64,000 bases of DNA from CAIWXH01 sp964555675 (GCA_964555675.1 CAZKTU010000003.1:23901-87900), one strand, 5' to 3'; positions 24,541-33,465 are shown, counted from the stretch's first letter. Numbers and translations: made by a program. Notes: generated from the sequence alone by a model not told the origin.

Positions 24541-24608
24541 GCAAAACCTCCTTAAAGACGAGCCTGCGATGACCCCCACGACGGGGGCGTTGGTCGGTTA
24601 CTGTGGCC

Positions 24609-24637
24609 ACTATAGCAGCCCCCGCGCCCATGCTCAA
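24609..24637 (-). promoter_or_regulatory. Strong promoter for the secreted-repeat gene
   Basis: On the minus strand TTGAGC (24637-24632), a 17-base spacer ending TGC, and TATAGT (24614-24609). It has both a near-consensus -35 and an extended -10. Confidence 0.65.
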
Positions 24638-24709
24638 TAGCACCTAAGGGGATCACCCTTCTGGTACACATGGCGTCGCAACGCCAAAAAACGCGCTAAT
24701 ACTTATGGG

Positions 24710-25519
24710 TTACCCAGAGGTAGTAGTGGCCTGGGCGGCGTCTGGGGCCTGCTGAAGGGCCAGCGAGAGCACGACGGACTGGAAGTCCTCGGGGGTGCCG
24801 ATGTCATGGTAGACCGAGCCGGTCAGCCCTACCCCCTCGATGCGCAGCCCCGCCCCAAGCCCCGCGGCGAAGACGTCGCTGAGCACGCACTCGGGGCCGC
24901 CGCCGGGCAGGCCCAGCAGGTACTCGTGGAGGAAGGCCGTGAAGCGGGGCGACCAGGCCGCCAGGCCCCACATCAGCTCGAGCTCGGTCTGGGCCGGCTT
25001 GTCCACAAAGCCTGACACACGGCCGTCAGCGTCCAGGTCGACCATGCCGAACTTGTGGGGCGTGCTCGTGCGAAAGAGCCCCAGGGTCACGTCCGCCCCG
25101 CTGCTCTGGTGGCGCTGGGCGAGCAGGGCCATGGTCTCACCCGGGTGGACCAGGGTGTCGGGCATGGCGAAGAGCACCGTGGCCGCGCTCAGCCAGGGCC
25201 TGGCCAGGTCGAGGGCGAAGGGCATGCCGCGCAGCTGGCGCTGGTAGACGTAGGCCACCGGCAGCTCGTACTGCTGGCCGTCGCCCACGTAGCGCACGAC
25301 GTCGGCCTTGGTCTCGCCGATCACGATCACCGCCCGGCTCGCCCCGGCCGCCCGCAGCGCGCGCAGGTGGCTCTCGATCGCGGTCACCGGGCGCCAGGCG
25401 GGCTGCTCGTCGCCGGGGGCGGGCTGGAAGCCCAGGGGCATGATCTCTTTGCTGCACGGGATGGGGCCGAGGCGCGTGCCCCGCCCCGCGGCCGGCAGCA
25501 GGCCGACCAGCTCACTCAT
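24710..25519 (-). CDS. Sugar nucleotidyltransferase (NTP_transferase family)
   Basis: A 269-residue enzyme that activates a sugar phosphate with an NTP. The Rossmann-type signature is clear: VGLLPAAGRGTRLGPIPCSKEIMPLG (shown here only to mark residues 5-30; key residues G-R-G-T-R-L-G and the lysine). The conserved FAMPDTLVHP segment supplies the metal-binding aspartate. There is no C-terminal beta-helix, so it is the short type, unlike the gene at 6182. Last gene of the surface-glycan operon, overlapping the flippase-like gene by 8 bases. The sugar specificity cannot be assigned. Confidence 0.85.
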   Translation of the reverse strand: MSELVGLLPAAGRGTRLGPIPCSKEIMPLGFQPAPGDEQPAWRPVTAIESHLRALRAAGASRAVIVIGETKADVVRYVGDGQQYELPVAYVYQRQLRGMPFALDLARPWLSAATVLFAMPDTLVHPGETMALLAQRHQSSGADVTLGLFRTSTPHKFGMVDLDADGRVSGFVDKPAQTELELMWGLAAWSPRFTAFLHEYLLGLPGGGPECVLSDVFAAGLGAGLRIEGVGLTGSVYHDIGTPEDFQSVVLSLALQQAPDAAQATTTSG

Positions 25520-26480
25520 GGCCGCTCCCCGGCTTGCTCAGGCGCAGCCCGCCCAGTACCAGCAGACTGGCGATCACCTCGCCCAGGGTCAGCAGCAGCT
25601 TGACTGTGATCGCGCAGGCGAGGGCGACAGGCAGGGGCCAGATCTGGGCCAGCAGCACGGTGAGCGTGATCTCGCGGGCGATCGCCAGGAAGCCCAGGGT
25701 CAGGCTGACTGCGTAGCCCGCCAGGGCCGCCGCCAGCCAGATCCAGAGCACCGTCCCAAACATCGCCAGGGGCACGGGCAGGTAGGCGTTGAGCACCGCC
25801 CACAGAAACAGCCCTGCAATTGGCCAGGTCGCGCCGTACCAGAGAAAGGCCCCCAGCCAGCGCAGAGCCTGGACCCGCGATGCGGGGTCGGCGGCGTTGC
25901 CGAAGCGGGCGCCGCGCACGCGATAGAGCGCCCAGAGGACGAGCCCGATCGCCACGGGGGCCGCGGCTGCCAGCCATGGGCTGATCCCGTAGAGCCAGAT
26001 CAGGCAGAGCAGCCCGGCCGAGGCTCCGACCATAAAGCCGAGCTCGTAGAACGACGCGGCCACGACGCGGGCCTGGGCCACGCCGCGCTGCCCGTAGTAG
26101 TGGGCCCGGTTGGCGATGTACCAGGCGATCGTCGGCAGGTACTTCACCAGGTTGCTGCCGGCCACGGCCTCGACATCCTCGCGCAGGCGCAGCTCGCCGA
26201 GCAACAGCCGGCTCAGGCGATGCCAGCCCATCAGGTGCATCACGAAGGTGACCAGGTAGATGCCCAGGGCGATGAAGAGGAAGGCCGGACGGACCTGCAG
26301 CCCCTCCTGCGGCAGGTCGCGGTACGAGACGTACGCGCCCAGGGCCAGCGCCACGAGCGACAGCACGGTGATCCCCCGCCAGACCCAGCGCCAGGCCGGG
26401 TGGGCGAAGAGCGGCCGCAGCTTCTCGCGGGGCAGGCTCAGTAGCCGCCTGATGCGCGTCGCCGTCGAGACAGGGGCCAT
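25512..26480 (-). CDS. Flippase-like membrane protein (AglD/MprF N-terminal family)
   Basis: The 322-residue protein has about eight transmembrane helices of the lysylphosphatidylglycerol-synthase TM (UPF0104/AglD-like) family. The family marker region SNLVKYLPTIAWYIANRAHYY (residue centre about 120; key KYLP and R) is well conserved. Members are linked to lipid flipping or lipid-linked sugar transfer. In this operon it could translocate the lipid-linked glycan or its precursor, which is inference from context. It begins 3 bases after the methyltransferase stop and overlaps the nucleotidyltransferase start. Confidence 0.8.
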   Translation of the reverse strand: MAPVSTATRIRRLLSLPREKLRPLFAHPAWRWVWRGITVLSLVALALGAYVSYRDLPQEGLQVRPAFLFIALGIYLVTFVMHLMGWHRLSRLLLGELRLREDVEAVAGSNLVKYLPTIAWYIANRAHYYGQRGVAQARVVAASFYELGFMVGASAGLLCLIWLYGISPWLAAAAPVAIGLVLWALYRVRGARFGNAADPASRVQALRWLGAFLWYGATWPIAGLFLWAVLNAYLPVPLAMFGTVLWIWLAAALAGYAVSLTLGFLAIAREITLTVLLAQIWPLPVALACAITVKLLLTLGEVIASLLVLGGLRLSKPGSGHE

Positions 26481-26483
26481 GGG

Positions 26484-27443
26484 CTATCTCCTGAACACGG
26501 CCGTGATGTTCGAGCCGCGCCGCAGGCGGTCGATCAGCACGAAGTACGGCGCGCAGAGGATCCGCGCCGGCAGGCTGAAGAGGGCCCGGCGCAGCAGGTC
26601 GGCGGCCCGCCCGCGGCCCAGGCGCTCCTCGGCCAGGAACATCAGGCTGGTCATGGTGGCGGCGTGGCTGCCGTAGAAGCAGCTGCGCTCGATCTCGGCC
26701 AGGCCGTGCTCGGCCATCAGGTCGCGCAGCAGTTCGGCTGGGAAGAGGTAGATATGCCGCGGCAGCTCGTAGCCGATCCAGGTGTGGCCGAACAGCCGCC
26801 GGTCGAGGCTATCCAGGTTGGGGTGAGTGATCACCAGCACGCCGCCCGGCCGCAGCAGCCGCGCCGCCTCGGCGATCACCGCGCGCGGGTCGTAGACGTG
26901 CTCGAAGACGTTCCACATGGTGATCGCGTCGAACGAGCCGTCGGCGAATGGCGCCGTGTTGAGGATGGCGACGGCGCCCGCGACCCCGGCCTGCTCGCGG
27001 GCCGCGCTCACCGCGGCCTTGCTGATGTCGATGCTCAGCGCCGACCAGCCGGGCCGACGCCCCATCTCCCAGGCGAAGTCGCCCGTCGAGCCGCCCACGT
27101 CGAGCAGGCGGCCCCTGTCGACATAGCGCGTGACCCGCCCGCAGCGCTTGCGCAGGCCGTAGCGCCGCACCGTGCGGCGCAGCCACGGCTCGGTGAGCAG
27201 GCCGGGGATGTACTCGGGGTACTCCTCTGAAGGGTAGAGGTGGTGGATGGTGGCCGCGCTGGGCCGCGGGTGCTGGTAGACCACCCCGCAGCCGGCGCAG
27301 CGGTTCATGGTGTACAGCGTGTCGCCGCCCAGGAACAGGTCGGTGCGCCAGGCGATCGGCTGGGGGGCATCGGCGCCGCAGATCTCGCAGGGCGGACGCT
27401 CGAGCTCGACGCCGGGCGGCGCCTGCTGGGTCATACTCGCCAT
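26484..27443 (-). CDS. SAM-dependent methyltransferase with N-terminal zinc ribbon
   Basis: A 319-residue class I methyltransferase. Residues about 15-50 have two CxxC pairs (CEIC and CAGC), the zinc-binding unit common in sugar or small-metabolite methyltransferases of surface-glycan clusters. The SAM-binding motif I is LLDVGGSTGDFAWEMG, motif II includes LSIDIS, and the post-motif reads FDAITMWNVFEHVYDP. The start ATG at 27443 shares a base with the upstream stop (TGATG); a second ATG lies nine bases later. Predicted role: methylation of a sugar residue in the glycan built by the neighbouring transferases. Confidence 0.88.
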   Translation of the reverse strand: MASMTQQAPPGVELERPPCEICGADAPQPIAWRTDLFLGGDTLYTMNRCAGCGVVYQHPRPSAATIHHLYPSEEYPEYIPGLLTEPWLRRTVRRYGLRKRCGRVTRYVDRGRLLDVGGSTGDFAWEMGRRPGWSALSIDISKAAVSAAREQAGVAGAVAILNTAPFADGSFDAITMWNVFEHVYDPRAVIAEAARLLRPGGVLVITHPNLDSLDRRLFGHTWIGYELPRHIYLFPAELLRDLMAEHGLAEIERSCFYGSHAATMTSLMFLAEERLGRGRAADLLRRALFSLPARILCAPYFVLIDRLRRGSNITAVFRR

Positions 27444-28354
27444 CAGCTGCTCCACGCCGGGCGCAGGTCGTCGCTCAGCTCGGCGGCCATGCCCGTGCGC
27501 ACGCCCTCGAGGAAGGTGGGCAGGCTGCGCAGGTTGCCCTTGACTGTCTCGCGCAGCAGCACCCAGGCCACATAACGCCGCAGCAGGCCGTCGTCGTGGT
27601 GCTTGCGGTGGTAGCGCACACAGCTCTGGCCGAAGACCTTCCACCAGCGCAGCGATTTGGGGCTGTTCTTGGTGCTGCGCGAGACCTTGTGCCACAGGCG
27701 GGCCTCGGCCGCGTAGACGATGCCGAAGCCCGCCTTGCGCGCCTCCATGCAGAAATCCCAGTCGTCGTAATAGAAGAAGTAGCCCTCGTCGAAGGCCACC
27801 TGCTCGGCCAGTTCGCGGGTGAGCAGCAGGCAGCAGCTCGGCGCGAACTCGATCTGCGTGTCCTCGGCGAAGGCCGGGCCGTCGTGCTGCTGGCGGCCGC
27901 GCATCACGATGTTCGAGGGCATCCAGCGGGCGTAGGCCCCCGCCGACCAGATCCGGTCGCGCTCTTCGTAGTAGAAGATCTTGGGCATCACCACGCCGCA
28001 GCGGGGCCATGCGCGCTGGGCGGCGACCATGCGTGTGACAAACATCGGGTCGCAGTCGAGGTCGTTGTTCATGGGCACGACGTAGGCCGCGCCCCGCGCC
28101 AGGGCGGCCTGGATGCCGGCGTTGTAGCCCGCGGCGATGCCCAGGTTGCGCTCGCAGCGCAGCAGCTCGGCCTCGGGGTGCTCGGCGGCGATCCGGGCTG
28201 GGCTGTCGTCGCTCGAGGCATTGTCGACCACCAGCACCCGATAGTGCGGGTAGGCCAGCAGGCGCAGCGACTCGAGGCACTCGTGGGTGTCGCCGTAGCC
28301 GTTCCAGTTGAGCACCACCAGGTAGACCAGGGGCGCCGTCGTCGCTTCGCTCAT
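27443..28354 (-). CDS. Glycosyltransferase family 2
   Basis: A 303-residue inverting GT-A transferase. The N-terminal fold begins VYLVVLNWNGYGDTHECL, with the nucleotide-binding VVDNASSD and the metal-binding segment VVPMNNDLDCD in place of a strict DxD. FFYYDDWDFCMEARKAG supplies the catalytic acidic (ED-like) region. This is the rhamnosyltransferase-like GT2 group. The start at 28354 overlaps the upstream GT4 stop by four bases (ATGA), so it is translationally coupled. Confidence 0.9.
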   Translation of the reverse strand: MSEATTAPLVYLVVLNWNGYGDTHECLESLRLLAYPHYRVLVVDNASSDDSPARIAAEHPEAELLRCERNLGIAAGYNAGIQAALARGAAYVVPMNNDLDCDPMFVTRMVAAQRAWPRCGVVMPKIFYYEERDRIWSAGAYARWMPSNIVMRGRQQHDGPAFAEDTQIEFAPSCCLLLTRELAEQVAFDEGYFFYYDDWDFCMEARKAGFGIVYAAEARLWHKVSRSTKNSPKSLRWWKVFGQSCVRYHRKHHDDGLLRRYVAWVLLRETVKGNLRSLPTFLEGVRTGMAAELSDDLRPAWSS

Positions 28355-29577
28355 AGGCTCGTTGTATGATCCCCCGACGTGTGGCTCGGGTCGTAGACTG
28401 TCGCCCAGAGGCTGGCCAGGCGCGGCCAGTCGTAGCGTAGGGCGTGGGCGCGGCCAGCCGCTGCCAGGGCCTGGCGGCGCGGCTCGTCGCGCAGTAGGGC
28501 GTTGATCGCCTCGGCCAGGGCCGTCGGGTCGCCGGGCCGCACCAGGGCGCCGGCCCTGCCTGCGTCGAGAAGCTCGCTCCTGTCGCCCACCGCCCCGGTG
28601 ATCACCGGCACCCCGAGGGCCATGCTCTCGAAGAGCTTGAGCGGCGAGCGGGCCCGGGCCACGGGGTCGTCGCGCACCGGGTCGACGCTCAGCTCGGCCA
28701 GGGCCAGAAAGGCGGCCACGGCCGGGTGGGGCAGCTGCCCGGTAAAGTATACCCGATCTCCTAGCCCGCGCCGCCCGACCAGCTCGCGCAGGGCCGGCAG
28801 GTCCTCGCCGCCCCCGATCAGCAGCAGGTCGGCCTCGGGGCAGGCCGCCGCCACGGCGACGAAGGCCTCGACCAGCAGATCGACCGGGTGGTTCTGCAGG
28901 GCCAGGGTGCCGGCGTAGGCCACCACCCGCCGGCCCGCGAGCCCCAGGCTGGCCCGCAGGGCTGCCAGCCGTTGCCCATCAGGCGGGGCGAAGCGCGCCA
29001 GCTCGACCCCGTTGGGCACGACCACAACTCGGCGCGCGCCGGCCCGGGCGACCTCGTCGGCCAGGTGGCGCGTATTCACGGTCACGCCGGCGGCGAGGCG
29101 CGGCAGCAGCCCCTGCCAGAAGGCGAAGACCGCCCGCTGCCAGCCCGCCGTCAGCCGATTGCCGCGCACCTCGTCGTCGTCGCAGTCGACGTAGAAGGGC
29201 CTGCGCCGCAGCAGGCTCACGGCCGCCAGGGCCGCCAGGCCGTTCACCGGCTGGGGCTTGCCCAGGTGGTAGACCTCGGCGGGCGAGCAGATCACGCCCC
29301 AGATCATGCCCAGGGTCGCCCCCGCTAGCACGCGCAGCAGGGCCAGGGGCCCGAAGCGCTGGGGCACGCTGCCCGCCTTGCGGGCGTGCATCTGGCCGAC
29401 GTACCAGACCTCGACCCCGTCCTCAACATAGCGCCGCCGCTCGCAGCTCGCCAGGTCGGGGTGCAGGGCCAGCAGGCGCACCTTGTGGCCCATGGCCGCC
29501 AGGCCGCGGGCGATCTGGAAGTAGCGTCGTCCCGAGGGGCGCTCGACGCCCATGATCATCAGGAAGGTGATGCGCAT
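28351..29577 (-). CDS. Glycosyltransferase family 4
   Basis: A 408-residue GT-B retaining transferase. The N-terminal acceptor domain begins MRITFLMIMGVERPSGRRY, and the C-terminal donor domain has VVAYAGTLALQNH and the conserved SPLKLFESMALGVPVI region with the catalytic ExxxxG-like glutamate. The ATG at 29577 is the first start after the end of the preceding gene (17-base gap); GAAGG is rather distant, so the initiation signal is weak. The longer frame into the upstream gene is a wrong-frame overlap. Adds one sugar during surface glycan assembly, specificity unknown. Confidence 0.88.
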   Translation of the reverse strand: MRITFLMIMGVERPSGRRYFQIARGLAAMGHKVRLLALHPDLASCERRRYVEDGVEVWYVGQMHARKAGSVPQRFGPLALLRVLAGATLGMIWGVICSPAEVYHLGKPQPVNGLAALAAVSLLRRRPFYVDCDDDEVRGNRLTAGWQRAVFAFWQGLLPRLAAGVTVNTRHLADEVARAGARRVVVVPNGVELARFAPPDGQRLAALRASLGLAGRRVVAYAGTLALQNHPVDLLVEAFVAVAAACPEADLLLIGGGEDLPALRELVGRRGLGDRVYFTGQLPHPAVAAFLALAELSVDPVRDDPVARARSPLKLFESMALGVPVITGAVGDRSELLDAGRAGALVRPGDPTALAEAINALLRDEPRRQALAAAGRAHALRYDWPRLASLWATVYDPSHTSGDHTTSL

Positions 29578-29594
29578 CGTGGCGGCTACATCCT

Positions 29595-30758
29595 TCAATC
29601 GCTCGGCACGCCCAGGTCGCGGGCGGTCTGCTCGAGGGTCGCGACCAGCTGCCGCCACGAGAAGGTCTGCTCGGCGGCCACGCGGCGCACCTGCTCGCTC
29701 ATCGGCCCGGCCAGGCCCTGCTCGAAGTAGCGCACGATCGCCTGGGCCAGGGCCTGCTCGTCCTGGGGCGGCACGATCAGCCCGGTCACGCCGTCCTCGA
29801 CCACCTCGTGCAGGCCGCCGACTCTGGTCGTGATCACCGGCTTGCCGAAGCCGAAGGCCAGCTGCACCACCGCGCTCTGGGTCGCTGAGACATAGGGCAG
29901 CACCACGGCGTCGGCCAGCTCGAAGTAGGGCTGCAGATCCTCGTTGGGCACGTAGCGGTTGACGATGGTCATGGCGTCGCTGACCCCGAACTCGTCGGCG
30001 TAGCGCTGGTAGAACTCGGGGGCCGTCCAGAACTCGCCGACCACCAGCAGGTGGGCGTTCACCCGCTCGCGCACCGAGCGCATGGCCTGGATCAGGTACT
30101 CGAGGCCTTTGTACGGCCGCACGAAGCCGAAGAAGAGCACGATCGGCGCGTCTGCGGGCAGGCCCAGCTCGCGCCGCAGGTCGCGCGGGGCGTGCTGGTG
30201 CGGCTGCTCGCCGAGCGAGGCGTAGGTCGGGATGGCGGCTTTGTACACGTTGGCGGTGGGCAGCAGGGCCAGCAGGCGGTAGCGGTCCTGCTCGCTGTGC
30301 ACCACCAGGGCGTCGCCGCGGCGCAGCACGGTCAGGGCCAGACGCCGGTCGATCACCCCGCCGCCCTCGTGGGGCACCACATTGTGGCAGATGATCACGA
30401 TCTTGATCTGGGTATTGCGCTTGATCAGGTGGGCGATCGTGGTCAGGCAGGGCGTCCAGTAGGGCACCCACCACTGCAGCACCAGCAGGTCGGGCTGCTC
30501 GGCCCGCACGCGCCGGTAGAGCCGCCACCAGGTGAGCGGGTTGCTCGGGTCGAGGATGTACTCGCAGTCGACCCGCAGGGGCGCGTCGCTCGGGTCGCGG
30601 TCGCTCTTGCCCGGGAAGAGCCAGCGCGGGTACTGGCGGGTAAACGAGAGCAGCGGCGCCCGGTGGCCTGCCTCGCGCAGGTGCTGCACGAGCAGGGTGG
30701 TATAGTGGGCGATGCCGCCCCTGAAGGGGTAGGTCGGCCCGACGACGCAGATCCGCAC
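29595..30758 (-). CDS. Glycosyltransferase family 4
   Basis: A 387-residue GT-B transferase. The N-terminus VRICVVGPTYPFRGGIAHYT contains the glycine-rich acceptor-domain loop. The donor domain has LFFGFVRPYKGLEYLI and the nucleotide-sugar site FGFGKPVITTRVGGLHEVV, with VEDGVTGLIVPPQD close behind. The GTG at 30758 shares a base with the upstream TAG (TAGTG), so it is translationally coupled to the membrane protein gene before it. One of two GT4 enzymes in the operon; the two are only distantly similar. Confidence 0.9.
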   Translation of the reverse strand: MRICVVGPTYPFRGGIAHYTTLLVQHLREAGHRAPLLSFTRQYPRWLFPGKSDRDPSDAPLRVDCEYILDPSNPLTWWRLYRRVRAEQPDLLVLQWWVPYWTPCLTTIAHLIKRNTQIKIVIICHNVVPHEGGGVIDRRLALTVLRRGDALVVHSEQDRYRLLALLPTANVYKAAIPTYASLGEQPHQHAPRDLRRELGLPADAPIVLFFGFVRPYKGLEYLIQAMRSVRERVNAHLLVVGEFWTAPEFYQRYADEFGVSDAMTIVNRYVPNEDLQPYFELADAVVLPYVSATQSAVVQLAFGFGKPVITTRVGGLHEVVEDGVTGLIVPPQDEQALAQAIVRYFEQGLAGPMSEQVRRVAAEQTFSWRQLVATLEQTARDLGVPSD

Positions 30759-32791
30759 TAGCGCACCCTCCAGATTGTTACCCCATCGCGGCTGTAGACG
30801 CGCTCGTAGCTGGGCGAGGCGTCGATGCGCGCCGGGTCGAGGTACTCGGCCGCCGGGTTGGCCGCGGGGCCGTCGTAGATGTATTCGTAGCCCGCCGCGC
30901 GTAGCGCCGCCGCGGCCGCGGGGCTGTCGACCGGGTGGTCGAGGACGGCGCGGTTGCGCTCGATCACCAGCTGCATGTACTCGGGCTGCTCGGCGGCCTC
31001 GAAGCCGTACGAGATCGGGTCGAGGTTGGTGCGCCTGCCGCTCAGGAAGGGCAGCCACCACCCGCCGTCGGTGCCGACGTAGATCGCCCCGCCGTAGGCC
31101 GGGAAGCTATTGACGAAGACGCTGGACTCGGGCGGGACATTCGCGCGCACCCAGGCCGCGCCCGCCAGGTCGGCCGGCGCGAGTAGCTGGAAGCCCTGGT
31201 CGACGATGCGCGACTGGTAGCCCAGGCCCCAGGCTGCCAGGCAGGCCGCCGCAAGCAATTCGAGCGGCAGCAGAGCCCTGATCGCCCCCGGCGCGAAGCG
31301 CGCGGCCAGCCAGCCGAGCCCGTCGAAGATGGCGGCGACGCCCGCGCCGGCCAGGGGGCAGAGCACCAGGTAGGCCCCCAGCACCGCCGTAAAGCTCGAG
31401 ATGATCCCCGCGCCGTTGAGCCCGATCAGGAAGGGGTTGGCCGCCAGCCAGACCAGCCCGCCCCAGAGCGGCAGCAGCAGGCCCGACCAGCGCCGGCGGG
31501 CGAGCAGCCAGACGATCCCGAGGACGGCCAGGGGCAGCAGCCCGTGGGCGATGGCCCGCTCGAGGTCCACCGCCGACTGGTCGTTGCCGGTCTCGGTGCC
31601 GATGTTGTTGGCCAGGAAGTAGCCGGCCAGGCGCAGCATCTGGCCCTCGCGGATGCGCAGCAGCCAGGGCAGCGCGATCAGCAGCGCGGCGCTGCCGGCC
31701 ACCATGCCGCCGAGGCTCAGGCGGGCCAGGGCCTGCCACGAGCGCACCCTGGTCGCCAGGGTGTACAGGCTGTAGAGTAGCACGAAGCACGCGGCGAAGA
31801 TCGCGATGCGGTAGTGGCTGAGGGCGAGCCCCGCCGTGGCCAGGGCCGCCAGGGCTGCCGGGCGGGGCAACTCGCGCCAGCTGCCGGTCGCCGCCCGGTC
31901 GATCAGCAGCATCCAGGCGAAGCAGGCGGCCGGCAGCACCGTCTGGCCGGCCAGCTGGGTGTAGCGCCCCCAGTTGACATAGTATGCGGGGAAGATACTG
32001 ACCAGGGCCACCAGGCCGGCGGCCCAGAGGGCCGCGCGACTCTCGCCCAGCAGGCGTCGCGCCAGCAGGAAGATCCCCGGCGCGGCCAGGGCCCCCAGGA
32101 TCTGCCCCACGGCCACGACGCTCAGCGTAAGCGGGTAGCCGCTGAGCCAGCTGAGCCATGCGGCCAGGCTATGAAAGCCGAAGTGGTAGGTCAGGGTGGT
32201 GAGGGGCGCGTAGGGTTGCCACGAGCGGAACAGGCCGCCATTGTCGACCAGCAGCTGGGCGATCACGGTGTGGTGGTACGAGTCGCCGAACAGGCCCGCC
32301 GGCAGCTCGCGCACGGCGTAGAGCCGCACCGCCAGGGCCAGGGCCGTGATCGTCAGCAGGGCGGCCAGCTCGGGCCCGGGCCGGCGCAGCTGCGCGAAGG
32401 GCGCCGCGCCGGCAGCCGGCCAGAGCGCAATTGCGGCGCAGAGCGCCAGTACGCCCCAGCAGAGCCAGGGGCCCCAGGCGAGGCCGACGAGATCGGCCAG
32501 CAGCAGCAGCAGCGGCGGGGCCGCGCAGCTCAGGCCGACGGCGGCCGCGAAACGCTCGGCCCCGCCCAGGGCGGCGGGCGCGAGCAGGCGCAGGGCGGCG
32601 AGCCCGGGCAGGATGAAGAGGGCGCTGGCGGCGATGACGGCGAGGGGCGCGCCGAAGAAGGCGGCCGGCAGCCAGACGAAGATTCCGGGCGCGCCGACGA
32701 GCAGGGCGGCGATCACGAGCAGGGCCGCCAGCAAGCCGAGCCGCCCGCGCGCCGACGCGCGGTGATATTCGACTGTGGCGACGTGGTCCAT
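30758..32791 (-). CDS. Large GT-C-like membrane protein, first gene of glycan operon
   Basis: The 677-residue protein has about thirteen hydrophobic segments and a soluble C-terminal domain. It is paralogous to the protein at 13402: YHFGFHSLAAWL, YYVNWGRYTQLAG, TDGGWWLPF and RDGVTIWRV match corresponding segments there in the same order. The family resembles polyprenyl-sugar-dependent GT-C glycosyltransferases or related O-antigen-type transport/transfer proteins. An ATG at 32791, 38 bases after an extended -10, is preferred to longer frames. Being first in the operon, it sets the expression of the six genes downstream. Confidence 0.78.
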   Translation of the reverse strand: MDHVATVEYHRASARGRLGLLAALLVIAALLVGAPGIFVWLPAAFFGAPLAVIAASALFILPGLAALRLLAPAALGGAERFAAAVGLSCAAPPLLLLLADLVGLAWGPWLCWGVLALCAAIALWPAAGAAPFAQLRRPGPELAALLTITALALAVRLYAVRELPAGLFGDSYHHTVIAQLLVDNGGLFRSWQPYAPLTTLTYHFGFHSLAAWLSWLSGYPLTLSVVAVGQILGALAAPGIFLLARRLLGESRAALWAAGLVALVSIFPAYYVNWGRYTQLAGQTVLPAACFAWMLLIDRAATGSWRELPRPAALAALATAGLALSHYRIAIFAACFVLLYSLYTLATRVRSWQALARLSLGGMVAGSAALLIALPWLLRIREGQMLRLAGYFLANNIGTETGNDQSAVDLERAIAHGLLPLAVLGIVWLLARRRWSGLLLPLWGGLVWLAANPFLIGLNGAGIISSFTAVLGAYLVLCPLAGAGVAAIFDGLGWLAARFAPGAIRALLPLELLAAACLAAWGLGYQSRIVDQGFQLLAPADLAGAAWVRANVPPESSVFVNSFPAYGGAIYVGTDGGWWLPFLSGRRTNLDPISYGFEAAEQPEYMQLVIERNRAVLDHPVDSPAAAAALRAAGYEYIYDGPAANPAAEYLDPARIDASPSYERVYSRDGVTIWRVR

Positions 32792-32827
32792 GCTCAGTTC
32801 CCGGCCAGCCCGCCTGGCCGACGGGCG

Positions 32828-32836
32828 ATTATACCA
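32828..32836 (-). promoter_or_regulatory. Extended -10 promoter of the glycan operon
   Basis: On the minus strand TGG-TATAAT lies 37 bases before ATG 32791. It sits in the short gap after the phosphatase gene end at 32850 and appears to drive the seven-gene operon 32791-24710. Confidence 0.6.
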
Positions 32837-32849
32837 CGGGCGCCCCGGC

Positions 32850-33323
32850 TCAGCCGAGCTGCTGCTCGTACTCGCGCAGGCGCCCGACCTGGGCCGGGTT
32901 GGGCCCGATGATCGGCCGCGCCGCGCGCACGTGGTCGAGAGCCTCGCGGTGGCCGATCCGTCGGCTCGCCACCAGGTACGCCGCAGCCATGATCGGCGCT
33001 CGCCCCACGCCCGCGTGGCAGTGGACGAACACCGGCAGGTTGTCGCCATGGGCCGCTTCGATAAAGGCTACACCTTCGGCGAGCTGCGCCAGCGTCGGTG
33101 GCGTGAAGTCGGGCACCAGCAGCCGCAGTGTGCGCTCGGGCGGCGGGCCGGCGAACATATCCTCGCGCTCGGCCTGCAGGCTCAGCACGGCGCGCACGCC
33201 CAGGGCCGAGAGCCCGGGCCACTGGTCGGCGCGGAACTGCCCCCCGACAAAGAGCAACGGCTCGACCGGCGAGATATTGAGACCGAAGTAGCGGCGCCAC
33301 TGGGCGCTGACGTAGGTGAGCAT
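32850..33323 (-). CDS. Dual-specificity-type protein phosphatase
   Basis: A 157-residue Cys-dependent phosphatase of the DSP/tyrosine phosphatase superfamily. The P-loop is HCHAGVGRA, with catalytic cysteine and arginine in the C(x)5R arrangement. The residue after the arginine is alanine where serine or threonine is usual, and that residue normally assists thiolate stabilisation or product release. General-acid aspartate is likely in VPDFTPPT. ATG 33323 follows AGGCG, and a minus-strand TGG-TAAGAT (33372-33380) is the probable -10; longer frames lack support. It sits just upstream of the glycan operon on the same strand and could regulate glycan assembly, but that is conjecture. Confidence 0.82.
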   Translation of the reverse strand: MLTYVSAQWRRYFGLNISPVEPLLFVGGQFRADQWPGLSALGVRAVLSLQAEREDMFAGPPPERTLRLLVPDFTPPTLAQLAEGVAFIEAAHGDNLPVFVHCHAGVGRAPIMAAAYLVASRRIGHREALDHVRAARPIIGPNPAQVGRLREYEQQLG

Positions 33324-33465
33324 TGCGTCGCCTGGATAAGCTTGGCCGGAAAGTGGGCCCCGGGGCGCATCTATCTTACCATAGGCCTGCCGTGGGCCGT
33401 TCTCGTGTACAATACAGGGTAGCAAATCGCCGTGGCATCCCGTCCGCGGGGCGTCGTTCTTGGGT

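Noticed and set aside
24654..24709. GGCGTCGCAACGCC followed by AAAAAA as a terminator
   Set aside because: The A-run makes the T-run come before the hairpin on the minus strand, the wrong order for termination of the nucleotidyltransferase gene.
26484..28280. 598-residue methyltransferase frame
   Set aside because: The upstream half overlaps the GT2 gene in another frame; the start at 27443, which shares one base with the GT2 stop codon, is the natural one.
28351..30528. Very long glycosyltransferase frame of 725 residues
   Set aside because: Only the part from 29577 downward is a real GT4; the upstream extension runs out of frame through the preceding glycosyltransferase gene.
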